Assembly: GCA_963989385.1 (NCBI GenBank)
Contig: OZ022509.1
Coordinates: 79,754,667 to 79,818,666 of the forward strand
Source: Ctena decussata
Taxonomy: Eukaryota > Mollusca > Bivalvia > Lucinida > Lucinidae
Reading direction: 5' to 3'
DNA: 64,000 nucleotides
How positions within the stretch are numbered: position 1 is the stretch's first letter; every line of letters starts with the position of its first letter. A program made the position numbers and the translations under genes. Positions 12,382 through 23,255 of this stretch are shown piece by piece. The notes below the pieces were generated by a model. It was not told the origin of the DNA and searched no databases. It saw only the letters and a list, made by a program, of their open reading frames with translations.

Positions 12382-12903
12382 TACCGTATAATGAAAAATT
12401 ATTTAGATAGAATCGGCTTCTTTTGGTTTTGGGCGGATACCCATCCATTTAAAAAAACGTAAGATAGGCATTTGTACAAATCAATGTTTAGTACACAGAA
12501 ACAGTCATCTGAAATATGCCAGCAATCGATAGAACGGCTGTTGTTCAGGATGAAAATAAACAGAACTCACAGTCAAATAAAAGTAATTCAATTGTACTTG
12601 CATAATCAGGTAAAAGTGTACGTTAATCAAGCGAAAAAAGTGACAGCCTGTTCAAATTGTAATTACCTGCTAATTACTAGCTTACATAATTGCGCCGAAA
12701 ATAATACCTCTATAGCTACTTACTCGAAAGGTTTTGTCGGGCGCTTTAAATACCGCACACCATATATTCGGGCGATTCAAAATTCCTATTACTATTTTGT
12801 ACAAACTTGGAAAATATTTCGCGGAGTTTAATTTTCGCTTATCGATACCGACCGCGAAATTTCGCGAAAATTAGGCGACGCGAAAATTTCCCATTATACG
12901 GTA
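12382..12903. mobile_element. MITE with TACCGTATAATG terminal inverted repeats
   Basis: 'tataccgtataatg' at 12380-12393 is mirrored by 'cattatacggtata' at 12892-12905, compatible with a TA target duplication. The right subterminal part is rich in 'cgcgaaa' and 'ttcgcg'. The internal 119-codon frame (12472-12831) has no transposase motif and is regarded as chance. Confidence 0.75.
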
Positions 12904-13263
12904 TACTTCTGGCGATCAGGCATGAATTTTTTTTAGGTGAGGGTAAATAATAAGATATATTTTGAACAGACCTTATATCTGTCTAAGTCAAATAAACCAG
13001 TATTGACTTTTGAATAGTAACATAGACTGATAAATACCACTATGTTAAATTGCCTTTTCTTTGCTCTTACAGATAGAACCTCAAATCATGATGTAACTGA
13101 ACAGAATCCAATACCTTCAGTAAAAGGAGTGAGACGTGATGGACAAAGAGAGAAAAAAACCGAACGTAAAGCATTGTTCTAGAGCTTGATAAAGAACAAA
13201 TCTGCTGGAGGATGCTATGAAATAAGAAACAGAAACTGTAACATTGCTGAAACCACATCAGAG

Positions 13264-13758
13264 ATGGGTGGGCTACACTCTCGCGAGAAATATACAAACT
13301 GGGTCAAAGCTGCGTTGTGTCTGACTTTAGTCAAAAAGGGCCTAGAGGAATTTGCTGTTAAGAAAAGCAAACAACTTCATGCGGCTGTTTTGGCTAATGC
13401 AGCTGCTAAAATTCAGGCAGCTCCAGCTTCCGTTTGTGACAATGAGGACATATCGTTTGGTAGATCTAATAAAGCTAACATTACATGTAACCATCCATCT
13501 TGTCTAGCTTTTCTTCAAGCAATTGTTCAGGAGGGCATAGACCAAACAACAAACTTTGTCATCCAAACCAAGAACGTAAAAAACTGCAATGTTAAGCTTT
13601 GGCACAATGCTCCTTGGGAACTGGCAAAGCTGTTCATGAATCCTGGTCAGACTTCAGTCCAACAACCACATGAAACAGATCTAAGTGGGATCCTTAATTT
13701 CCTGGAGCATTGTGTAATATCCAGGAGCGATATTCAACGCACTCAATTTATAGATGCG
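13264..13758 (+). CDS. CXorf38-like protein (DUF4559), first coding exon
   Basis: This exon encodes the N-terminal 165 residues of a CXorf38-family protein. The assignment rests on 'NWVKA' at residues 12-16, a leucine/alanine-rich helix to about residue 50, a 'CNHPSC' pair at 75-80, and 'APWELAKLFM' at 116-125, all in the order known from vertebrate CXorf38. The start is the first ATG in frame. A stop lies upstream in the same frame (13180-13182), and a good acceptor ('ttgctcttacag', ending 13072) precedes it, so 13073-13263 is probably 5' untranslated exon sequence. The exon ends at GCG|gtaagt in phase 0 and continues with 41795-41953. The family function is unknown. Family assignment is firm; expression is inferred from the intact frame and splice sites. 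Confidence 0.88.
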
Positions 13759-13907
13759 GTAAGTTGAAAAGGGTTTTCATTTTGTTCCAACCGATATGGA
13801 AAACTAAATAGTCTCCATGCATGACTGTGTGTACTTGTAATACGACAGCCTGCTTGATAGAATGGTGGCATTTATTACATTTGCTTGTTCTAGTTTTCAA
13901 TATAGGG

Positions 13908-14034
13908 ATCAAACATGGTTTTTCATTAGGTGTTCAACACCTCCCAAAGGACCTGACGAATGTTAATGGGCCGAAGTTTTCGACACCTCCCGAGGGACCT
14001 GACGAATGTAATGCATTGAAAAAACATGTTTGAT
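13908..14034. mobile_element. Small inverted-repeat element (MITE-like)
   Basis: 'atcaaacatggtttttcatt' at the left is mirrored by 'attgaaaaaacatgtttgat' at the right. The interior has two 'ggacctgacgaatgt' units. Related pieces occur at 18880-18960 and 20495-20620. It lies 150 bases inside intron 1. Confidence 0.6.
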
Positions 14035-15370
14035 TGCTGTTATTGCATAAAAAACTGAAATTTTTGCTATATTTCGCTTTATATCTTGCACTATTTTGTA
14101 TCGCCTTTTCACCGTTGTCTTGCGCAAACAATTTCCACAGATTATGCTTGTTTCGGGGTCAGACAGTAAGATAGCTGACAGCTGTGTTGGGAATGCCGCT
14201 AATATGGCGAAAAAAGACCTGAGGACGACCACGTGGCTGTAAAAATGACAAGTGAAACAATACTTAACCAGCAGTCGTGTGTGTAAATAAGTTACAGCAC
14301 ATACATGTATATAATTATCACCAGTATTGCGTTCAATTCTTAAAACAAAAAAGGAACTTCCAGTATTAATATTACCTCATATGAGGGTACGCCGAATTAA
14401 ATAAGCGGCGGACCACTAAGGAACAGAACAGAACAGAATGACAATTTCGCAGGATTTTATGATATTTGAAGCAGCTTATAACCATGAGGATGATCGTTTC
14501 ATCTACTGGAGTCATATGAATCGTCTTTAGGTAAGTTTTGCTTGAATTTGAATGGTCTTATTTTGCCGAATGGTGATTTCCCTGTGTTGTTTGCCCTCGA
14601 AATGTCCAGAAATATGCGTAAGTGCACTATTACTGGGACAGTTTGTACATTTATTAAACCAAAGATTCTGGCTTGACCACAGAATGAAAGAAAGAAAGAA
14701 AAAAATGCAGAGTAGTTCTTAAAGGATAGCTACTATGCCACTTCCCCACCCCTCCTAAGTTCACTTGTGGCATGTCCAAAAGGTCGGTTGAGGCATTTAA
14801 ATCTGGGCTTATTGCCCTTCAAATGTGTGTCCGGCTGGTTTCTGCAATGTTGTTTCATAATGTCACGGAGTGAGGGAATACTATTTTGTGCGTATGGGTA
14901 CAGCTGTATAGGGAAATCATTTCATAAACTGAGAACCATAACTATGCAGCTCTGGCTGTATAATTTTAACCCGGATCTGTCATTTTTAGCCCCTCCCTCC
15001 GTCCCCCATCCTTCACACCTAGAAGATATCTAAAATTATAACTCAAAATCACGCAACTGGTAGAAATCACACACCCTATGCAAACCTGTGGTGATACATC
15101 TGAGGATGACATTAGTCTACGTGCTCGGAAAGTCTGCTCTCAGGTTTTCGCAGCCTTGAATATTCCAAAAGATTCAACACGAGATCATTTATATTTTTCT
15201 TGGCCATTTTGTCAATTTTGACCACATTAAGCAGTGATTTAACAAAGTATCGGGTTAAAATTCCTTTTTGGATGTCAAATTGCTATTTTCAATCCATATG
15301 TTTGGCCCAACCCCTAATAATCATTTTAGAAAAGTGGACAGGCTGATCCGTAGAATTTTCTTTTTTTTTA
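14035..15370. other. Intron 1 sequence, no recognised gene
   Basis: Contains short 'aacag' and 'gaaa' runs (about 14417-14440 and 14685-14700). No coding exon was recognised on either strand. Confidence 0.45.
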
Positions 15371-15372
15371 TG

Positions 15373-15625
15373 CCGGGCCGCGAAGCGCAATCGGTAGGGC
15401 ACCTGACTCATAAGCCGGAGGTCCTGGGTTCGAAACCTGGTCTGGCAACATACCTTCGTTTCTCCTTCCGCTGATTCAAGAAGGGAGTTGTCAGTTACTG
15501 GCGAAAGTATGTGCACTTAGTACTGGTTAACCGCTTAGGAGGTCTAAGCCTGTCCAGAAATAGTGTGGTTAGGTTAATTGACCGTCCCCACATGACCATA
15601 GTTGTTTACCGTGGACGTTAAGCAT
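15373..15625 (+). mobile_element. tRNA-derived SINE
   Basis: The head (15373-15449) folds like a tRNA with a CAT anticodon: the acceptor arms 'gccgggc' and 'gtctggc' pair fully with two wobbles, with an A box near 'aatcggtaggg' and B box 'gggttcgaaacc'. The anticodon stem has mismatches. The body that follows, with 'gttgtcagttactggcg', 'gtgcacttagtactggttaa' and 'gtggttaggttaattgacc', is the kind of SINE tail common in bivalves. It ends near 'gtggacgttaagc'. Because of the body and poor anticodon stem it is called a SINE, not a tRNA gene. Confidence 0.8.
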
Positions 15626-16200
15626 CAAATCGATCAAAAATCTTTTTTTATGAAAAGGGACTGCACCACATGTCGCCCAAAATCATTTTCTCTAAAAGAC
15701 AATTCATCAAAATCACATCCCATCAGAGGATCATTACATCAGTACATTTTGTCTAGACATTTTGTATAATGGACAAATCATGGAATGTGACATTTGGTCT
15801 AAAAAATTCAGTCTAAATGTTTTACCAGAAATGACATTGTTAAACATTTGATTACTATGTGCAGCAGTGCTACTGAAATGTATGACAACTTGTAAAGGAA
15901 GTATTCTGCATAAGGGACTTGCAAATAAAAAATGTAATCAGTTCACATTAACTTTGAGGAGGCTGTATTTAAGTATAACCAAATTTCTCAAGGTACAGTT
16001 TCTTTCATTTGGCCAAAGCTACTTAGCGAAATATCCTGGCCTTCCCCTTTTTTTTCGCTGTACGGTGACATTTTCAGAAAACACTGTGGGGTAGTAGTTT
16101 CTGAATTGTTTTGACACTAGTTACTATTTTAGATGAAATTCAGACGATATTTAGACGAAATGTGGCATTACACATTATGACTATTACACAAAATGTCCTT
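15626..16200. other. Intron 1 sequence, no recognised feature
   Basis: Degenerate 'ttgtctagacattttgta' and 'tctaaa.tttta' phrases suggest an old simple repeat. No gene was seen. Confidence 0.35.
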
Positions 16201-16206
16201 TAGATG

Positions 16207-16275
16207 AGGAGTCTATCAGTTTGGTCTGGTAGCACAATGGATTAAACACTGGGCTGCAGCTCTAGCAGTCCCGGG
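16207..16275 (+). repeat. tRNA-like sequence
   Basis: 'ggtagcacaatggattaaac' resembles an A-box region and 'gtcccgggttcataa' a decayed B box. Probable SINE head. Confidence 0.45.
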
Positions 16276-16485
16276 TTCATAAGTAAAATAAATAGGGAGA
16301 AGTCAGCTTAGACCTCTAGGCTGATTGCATAAGAGGCAGTGCCATATGCGATTTTAACAGCCCTGCATTAACCAGAGAAAAATTGTGCATTAACAAGGAA
16401 ATTCACACGCTGTTACTACATGCACAGCAACGCCTATGCAAATTTTCTGGTGAGGACTTGTAGCTTTTTATGTAAGCAGCAATTT

Positions 16486-16802
16486 TTAGCAGATCACCCT
16501 TTTTAATTGATGGGAAGTCTTTTGCTTTGGGTTTTGTTGTTGAACATGATTCTTGCACATGGCTTCAAACATTTTATTGCTTTGGCGAAATACTTTGTCT
16601 GTTAAGATATTGATTTGACGACTATAAGGAGGAGACGTGAGGATTCTATGAAGTCCTGCTCTTAACCCCCGCAGGGTACTTGGGCTAAGCATATTTCCCT
16701 CTTTTGACCTCACTTCTGCATAGAACTCTCTTAGGTAAACAGCAAGGTCTGAAGACTGTATTGTGGCCAGGTCTATCGACACTTTTCTTTTCTGCTGCCA
16801 TG
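16486..16802 (-). CDS. Crypton-derived (DUF3504/KIAA1958-like) exon, probably degenerate
   Basis: The exon follows an acceptor 'tttttttacag' and joins the 19057-19510 exon in phase 1, giving 'AIKRFHAWQQKRKVSIDL' across the junction. Conserved blocks are 'VYLREFYAEVRSKEG', 'TLRGLRAGLHRILTSPP' and 'NKMFEAMCKNH'. These are typical of the N-terminal, helix-rich part of the tyrosine-recombinase-derived domain in ZMYM2/3/4, QRICH1 and KIAA1958 relatives. The frame stops after 'LKRVIC'. Moving one base at the A5/G3 run reopens it into 'GDLLKIAAYIKSYKSSPENL' to about 16400, which fits the family. The catalytic half of the domain was not found downstream. Either this is a pseudogene or the run is misassembled. 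Confidence 0.72.
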
Positions 16803-18437
16803 CTGTAAAAAAAATTGTGCTTTAGTAGAAATTCTGTCAAATGAAACTTATACAGTTTTCAGACAGTTACAGGGCTCCAGATAAGTGGGTACTGATAATA
16901 ATTCAAAGATAATTTTTCTTATTTCTCAAAGAAAACAGGTTGTGACCCCCATTAGAACTGTCTTGGCGAGAGACTTCTAACTGTCTTGGCAAGCCAGTTC
17001 TAATGAGGAATCACATAATTCTAATGGAGAAATATGGTCAATTATCCCTAAATTATGGCTGTTATCCGCTCTTACCTGGAGCACTGACTAATACATGTAA
17101 ATCTGAGAAAGCATTGCAGACCCAGCTCAGACTGTTTCTTCACGATCAGTCTGATTTGAGTCTTCACTGTTTGCCATTCTAGCTGTATCTTTTGGGTGTA
17201 TGTTGAATCTGAAGATTTCACATTTTCCGATGATTGAAGTGATTCTTCTGGTTGTCCGAAATTTACGATTTTTTATGGTATGTTAGAAGACATACTATTC
17301 AAGTAAAATGTTCCACACGGACGGGCATAACATTGACAATCCAGATTGAAATGCCTCTCAACCAGCAGTATAGTCATGGTTTTCTTTGTCATTCTAACAT
17401 TTTTTAAGCTTCTCTATTCAATTGGTAAAGAATTAAAGCAGTCTCCTTATTGAGGCAAAGCTGATGAGCTCGTTGGCATTTCATCATCAATTTGATTCTG
17501 ATGAGTTCCCTTAACATACTCGTTCAAAGATATTTTTCAGCAAAGATTTGCAAGTACAAAATTTGATGGGATTTCTGGGCTCTAGGTTAGAACGAATATT
17601 AGATGATAATATCTCGCTTTCACAATATGTGTGTAATGAGGTAGTCATTAGAATCTCCTCATCGATTAGGGGATTCTGGTGAGTTCCCTTTACATACCAT
17701 TTTGGTGAAAAATAAGAAAAATTATCGTCTGAATATTCCTCATAAATAAAGCTCTGTGTTTTATATTTAAAAAAATTGCACATAGGTTATTAATGTTAGA
17801 CATTTAACTACTTTGTTGCGTGCAAGTCCTATAGAAAAGTGCTTATATCAAAGCATGATTAAATATTTAGATGCAAAACAACTATTTCCTTACACTTCAA
17901 TGAAAATAATGCATGACTGTTCAGTTAAATGGTCTGCGGGCAGATCTTTGAATGAAAAATCAAGCCAGATCTTCTTCTGAAATATAGGAAGGGAAAAATG
18001 TCTGTTAGAGAATTTCTTGTGGGATTTGAAAAGTAAGAAATATCTTTAAAGTCTAGGATATTTAGGCAATATTTTGATTCATTATGCATTTGAATTTTAC
18101 ATTCTGCCCTCTTGGCAGTTTGTTTCCCCTTGTGAGAAAAGTTTCTTGTGCCAGGGTCTTCGTTGCAGCCATAGAAAATACGGACGTTTGATGCTTACTG
18201 TATTTCAGTTTTAATGAGGCATCAAACATATTTCCCAGTATAGCTCCTAAACGAAAGTTAAGAAACAACAGCAAAAGTTTTACCACAAATAATGGTGACT
18301 TTGAATTTATTTTCCAGAACAGGTACTTCAAAATGCTAAATTTTCAATGGTAGTGAAAATTTATTTCAGTGAAATGAACATTTATTTCAGTGGAATAATA
18401 ATGAAGTAATTGAATTGATAATTGTTGCCTTGTAGCA
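16803..18437. other. Intron of the antisense gene; no exon recognised
   Basis: A repeated phrase 'gatgagttccctt.acata' occurs at about 17497 and 17680. Minus-strand frames at 17511-17783 and 18062-18331 show no family motif. About 16930-17060 has a diverged inverted counterpart at about 21085-21175. Confidence 0.4.
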
Positions 18438-18439
18438 AG

Positions 18440-18566
18440 TAATGCTTATCACTCGTAATTTATTGTTTGTTGGGATGTCTTTGTCAATCTTTCCCTTTGA
18501 TGTTGGGGATAGGGTTTGGGATCTGATTCAGTCAGTTCCTGAAGTGTAGTTACTCTTTAAATTTGC
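18440..18566 (+). mobile_element. 5'-truncated PLE-A 3' tail
   Basis: Starts at 'gcttatcactcgtaatttat' and ends 'ctctttaaatttgcag'. It is nearly identical to 19911-20047, and both are truncated within about 15 bases of the same point. Confidence 0.8.
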
Positions 18567-19056
18567 AGAAATTAGGGAGACAGCTGCCATAAATATACAA
18601 ACTCCCTGCCAGCTGATCCTGTTTTCTTTTGGCATTCAACTGGAAATACATCTATTTTTTCTTTATTTGGCCTTACATAAATAATTTGGACAACAAACTG
18701 ATCACATGCATAGTATTATGTGACCAGCCATTTATATCACACAGGTAATCCACTTTTGAGAGCCAAACATTTAAGAAATTAGCTAAACCTGTTTAAAGAG
18801 ATGCATGAAGTACCAAATGTTCATGATTTTGAATGCCTTTATCTAAAATTTGTCCCTCGGGTCTCTAGAAAACCTCGGCCTTTGGCCTTGCTTTTCAACA
18901 TCTCCCTCTGGACCTGATGTCAGATGAATATTAATGCATATCAGTCAATGCTTCATCCCTATACATTTTTTGTGGTTTAAAAAAAGTCAAGCTCGTGGAA
19001 ACAGCTTCATTTGCGTCCAGTTTGTACTGTATCAATGAAGTTGAAAGACAGATTAC

Positions 19057-19510
19057 CATGAAATCTCTTAATAGCCCAAATTTCTGAGTGCACTGTGGAC
19101 TTTGGTTTCACGTCGGGCTGGATTTTGTCAGGTTCCTCGTCATCAAGATCTGAGTCACCATTTTCCTTAGACATTTTTTACTTGACTCTGGTGTAGATGT
19201 GCTAGGCTGTGTGTCATTGGCTTGGCTCATAGGGGTACACTGTTTTTGTCCAGCATCTTAGTTTCTTTGGACTTGTTATTGGTTTCAGTCGGCTTGTTAT
19301 TAGTATCGGCTGGTGTGCTGGTACTGGTATCCATGTGAGTATCAAATATGTCTGTGTCAAATGTTTCTTCTTCAAACATGGTAGAAACCATAGGATCGAA
19401 GGGCTGAGTGAGGTTAAAATTGACAAGATCTGAACTGTAAGCTGTTTCTGGCCAGTCAAATAGTAAATCGTTGATACTCAGTGTAGTTTCTTCAACCTTT
19501 GTCTCTAGAA
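19057..19510 (-). CDS. Crypton-derived gene, upstream exon with frame breaks
   Basis: The exon follows an acceptor 'tttttatttgtag' at 19511 and ends at a donor CATG|gtaatc after 'TVHSEIWAIKRFH', the segment that precedes the recombinase-like domain in this family. An acidic, Thr/Ser-rich frame opens the exon (to about 19227) and ends in a stop just after a C4 run. A second frame resembling 'QANDTQPSTSTPESSKK' follows to an A6 run. The final frame starts at an ATG (minus strand 19174) and reads 'MSKENGDSDLDDEEPDKI'. So either translation starts at 19174 and the rest is leader, or two single-base losses at homopolymers broke one longer frame. No promoter or further upstream exon was identified. 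Confidence 0.6.
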
Positions 19511-19607
19511 CTACAAATAAAAATATTGTCATTATGACGTTGTAATATACATGTGAGCCCGGACACGAGAAAACCAACAGTGTGGTTGTGTGTCCAGAGG
19601 AGACTCA

Positions 19608-19638
19608 GATCAGCCTGGGCATCCGCGCAGTTTGATCA
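19608..19638. repeat. Imperfect palindrome, common bivalve-type repeat
   Basis: 'gatcagcctgggc' and 'gcgcagtttgatc' form an imperfect inverted repeat around 'atcc'. The phrase resembles a short repeat seen widely in bivalve DNA; that comparison is from memory. Confidence 0.4.
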
Positions 19639-19910
19639 GACTCTTCGTTAAGTGCTCAAACGGTAGTTAAGGGTCTTAGCTACCTCCATGTACTCTTAAG
19701 AATTGCTTTATCCGATGGTTCTAATGAGAACCTGCAATCTGTTTTGAGCTTAAAAAACATATCAAAAGTATTTCGTCTTAAACTGTTTGTATAGGCATTT
19801 TACCTTGTGATTATTATTGCTCAGCTATGAGTGGCACACACTTTTAATAGGCATGTTTTAATGAATACCAAACCATATATTAATAGAATGATTCACACCC
19901 TGAAAATGAC

Positions 19911-20047
19911 AGGCTGACTCGGCTTATCACTTGTAATTTATTGTTTGTTGGGATGCCTTTGTCAATCTTTCCCTTTGATGTTGGGGATAGGGTTTGGGAT
20001 CTGATTCAGTCAGTTCCTGAAGTGTAGTTACTCTTTAAATTTGCAGC
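19911..20047 (+). mobile_element. 5'-truncated PLE-A 3' tail
   Basis: Begins 'ggctgactcggcttatcac' and ends 'ctctttaaatttgcag'. The same tail occurs at 18440-18566 on the other side of the antisense exon. Confidence 0.8.
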
Positions 20048-20339
20048 TTTTCATAGGCAAGAATCACAGCTATTCTCCATCAGTACAGAAGCAAATTTGC
20101 AAGTGCAGGTATAAATAAAAAAAAACTTGTATGCAAGAGTTATAAGACATAGATATATTGTAAAAATGAAAGAACTGGTGAAATTTGAGTGAAAAGTTTA
20201 TTGAAAACGATTTTGACTTGTGAACTGCTGCAGGTAATGGTTGGACGAAATTCTCAATAACTGACCATGGCCTGAAATGAGGATTTTTATAGAATTGAAT
20301 AATATTGCATGTAGTAATTAGCAAGGTATTACCTTTGGG

Positions 20340-20620
20340 GCCGAAAAATATCGCCCAGACATATTTTTGTAGTGCTTAGTATTGCTGAATTTATGCAGTA
20401 ATAACAATCAAACATGGCTTTTCGTTATTACATTTGAGGCCAAAAATATACATATTTTTGTAGTGCTCAGATTTGCTGAATAAATGCAATAATAACAAAC
20501 ATGGCTTTTCGGTGCATTAACATTTGCCATGTCCCTCAGGGGGTGGGGGGGACGTTAAAAACAGCTCCCTTGGGACCTTGCAGATGTTTATGCATGAAAA
20601 ACATTTTTGATCCCTACGAC
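20340..20620. repeat. Tandem duplication joined to a MITE-like piece
   Basis: Two units of about 90-105 bases share 'catatttttgtagtgct' and 'caaacatggcttttcg'. The second runs into 'tgcattaacatttgcc', mirrored at the far end by 'atgtttatgcatgaaa', as in the 13908-14034 element. Confidence 0.55.
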
Positions 20621-20639
20621 TTATTAGTGACAATCGACT

Positions 20640-20985
20640 TTGTTTAGGGAAAAGATGAGGTTGGGCCTGTAAAATCGATTTAAGCCCCCCAGTAATTCAT
20701 TACTGACCGTTCCAAGGCGGTAGTTCTGTTGTGGTTCTTTGTTGCCTGTTTTTGGTGTCAGAGTTTCTGTGATGTTTTACCTTATGTATGTTATTATTAT
20801 TTTTGGTTCGGTTTGGGTTGCTGAGTGGCCACCTTTTGGGAACAAGCTGCTCACTCGGTAGGCCATATGTTCTCTGTATCGTGATTATTTGTAATCTTAG
20901 TTGTTTCCAACTATGGTTTGAGGGCTGGATTTGGATTTTGATTGTTTCAGTTCCTGGTCTTTGCATACTTTTTACTTTTATAAAA
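20640..20985 (+). mobile_element. PLE-B 3' tail
   Basis: Contains 'actgaccgttccaaggcggt', 'ttttgggaacaagctgctca', 'tttcagttcctggtctttgc' and ends 'ctttttacttt'. It is the forward-strand counterpart of the minus-strand copies at 29868-30680, 32424-32835 and 33236-33930. Confidence 0.85.
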
Positions 20986-21084
20986 GTACATGTACATGTA
21001 TACATTTTCTGTACATGTATCTTTATTCCCACATTAAGGGTCAATCTCAGAAGCACTGCCCAGCACTCTGGTGCAGTGTTCTAG

Positions 21085-21375
21085 ATAAAAAGGCATAACA
21101 GGGATAATGTAGGCATAATTTTCCATAGTTCTCCATTAAAACATATGTTGTGACCCCTCGTTAGAACTGGCGGGGGTGGTTGGGTGGTGCGATGGTGCTG
21201 TATGTAACTTCCAGTGCCGGGGCGGGGCGTCTTACTAATTTGGAACGTTGTAAGCAAGGGCCTACTGTGCTTGCAGTAGGTGCGGGTGGGGGTTGTATGG
21301 ACATCAATTCCCATCAATGGAAAAGGTTGATCTGCTAAAAATTGCTGCTTTTATAAAAAATTACAAGTCAGGGAC
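21085..21375 (+). pseudogene. Inverted partial copy of the Crypton-derived exon region
   Basis: 'ggttgatctgctaaaaattg' and 'acaagtc' at 21325-21370 match, on the opposite strand, the end of the 16486-16802 exon and the frame beyond it. The upstream part (about 21100-21170) matches the flanking intron at about 16960-17060. The middle of the exon is absent. Its frame ends in the same shifted position ('K.R..IC' then stop) as the parent. Confidence 0.6.
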
Positions 21376-23047
21376 AGTTCATTATTTCAGGGGTTTCTGG
21401 TGAATGTTTTCACTTTTATTGTATTTGGCTTAGAAATGGTGTTGCCCTGATCAGTTGCTACATTCTGCGGCATCTGAACTGGGTCTCCACTGTTTGCATG
21501 TGTCTCCAAAAATGGGTTTCCGGTCTGTAGGGTAGTTTAAGATGAAACAGTGAACTGTCCACATATACTTTTTAGAACATTAAACTGTCAGTATGTATTA
21601 ATTAAGATCTCAAAAAAGTGCTATATCTTTAATTATATTTAAAATTAGCAATAGATAAGATGGGTATTTGTTGATTATTTAGCGATTCCAGGGTGATCAC
21701 ATGCTTACTTGCTTCATTCTGTTACGTCATTGTGAACAAGGAAAGTCCGGCAAGTGTTCACATTTAAGTTGATAATTTTAAGTATTTGTTGTGACGTAAA
21801 AACCATGTGATCATCCACCCTGAATTCTCTGTAACAGCATCTGCTGTGGGTATTCATATGAATCGCCTCGGCATGCTGGCCCTTATGAAGACCAGGAACA
21901 TGTTCATATGGGGAAATAAGAAAAATTATCATCAAGCTAGTATCATATACTCGTGTACACATCTTAACTATTGCTGTATGTACTATGATATAAAGAGAAA
22001 ATCGGAAACACCACAACAAGTCACATTTTGTTTTATTCCTCAAGCGGTTTCAGTAGACATAGACATAGACATAATTTTATTCAAATGCAATAGGCCTTTT
22101 GGCCCTTCAGCACATATAAATACAAATACCAACAGTGTTACATTATCAAGAGGTTTATTATGATATATACCTTAACACCCTAAAGTTTTGGATACCCGAA
22201 AATCTGATAATTGTTGTTCAAAATTCTTACAAAGTTGTTTATACACAGATTAATGCATCCAAATTATGTTTAGTGAATGGCAAACAATGTAGACTCTGAT
22301 CAAACTGCTCCAACAGTTTAATCTTGGTCTACATTGTTTGCTCAGACCTGACTGTCCGAATATTTAGGGTCATTACGGTAATAATGAAAAATAATATATT
22401 GGGGAAATTCACATATTTCAACATAAAGTTTTTTTTTTTTGTGCTCATGGTCTTACTGTAGATTCTAATGGTTTTACAATAAAACATGATGGCTGATTGG
22501 ATAATGTCATAAATTTGCGACAGTATATTCTGCAAGACATCATTAAAGAAACGCCACTTCTCATTGGCTGATGTATGGTTTTACACAACTGAAAGTGCTT
22601 GCTGTGGATGCAAAGTAGCACACTTTTAGAGGTGAAATTGTGAAAACTAATTTGGAATGTGGATAACTATATTGAAAAGTGTCATTTAAGGAGGTAAAAC
22701 GAAACTTCCGACTATAAAACTGACAGTTTACCATCCCAAATGACAACTTTGAGTAGATTCTACATTTATCCGCTAAATGAGACAGATGTTTTTGCAAGAA
22801 AATATTGCAGTTCATTAATTCTGTATGTATTTGTTGTCTGTTATTGTTCTTATTTTGTAAACAGGAAGACAGGATCATTTTTTGTTTTTTTTTGTTTTTG
22901 TTTTTTGTTTTTTGAATTACAGAAACAACTGAAAACTTCATACTAAAGAAAACTACATAATTACGTACACGTTATATACCCGGTTTAATAAACCTATCTA
23001 AAAGTAAACACGTTATTTTCCTTTGGCCTTAAAATTCCGCATTACAG
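21376..23047. other. Intron 1 sequence, no recognised gene
   Basis: Holds the inverted repeat at 22273-22341 and a 'gacata' run at about 22055. A frame of 126 codons on the minus strand (22561-22941) is T/K-rich without family motif. Confidence 0.4.
22273..22341. repeat. Hairpin with 28-base arms
   Basis: 'caaacaatgtagac' at the left pairs with 'gtctacattgtttg' at the right, with a few mismatches in the inner part and a loop near 'ctccaa'. Confidence 0.7.
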
Positions 23048-23255
23048 AAAGGTAAAAAGTATGCAAAGACCAGGAACTGAAACAATCAAAATCCAAATCC
23101 AGCCCTCAAACCATAGTTGGAAACAACTAAGATTACAAATAATCAAGATACAGAGAACATATGGCCAACCGAGTGAGCAGCTTGTTCCCAAAAGGTGGCC
23201 GCTCAGCAACCCAAACCTTACCAAAAATAATAATAACATACATAAGGTAACTACA
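23048..23255 (-). mobile_element. 5'-truncated PLE-B 3' tail
   Basis: Same sequence as the end of 33236-33930 ('gtatgcaaagaccaggaact' through 'aataataacatacataaggt'), then breaks off. Confidence 0.85.

Noticed and set aside
12472..12831. Open frame of 119 codons on the plus strand
   Set aside because: Lies wholly inside a MITE with clear inverted ends and has no motif or splice context.
15373..15449. Possible tRNA-Met gene
   Set aside because: The acceptor stem pairs, but the anticodon stem has mismatches and a typical SINE body follows directly.
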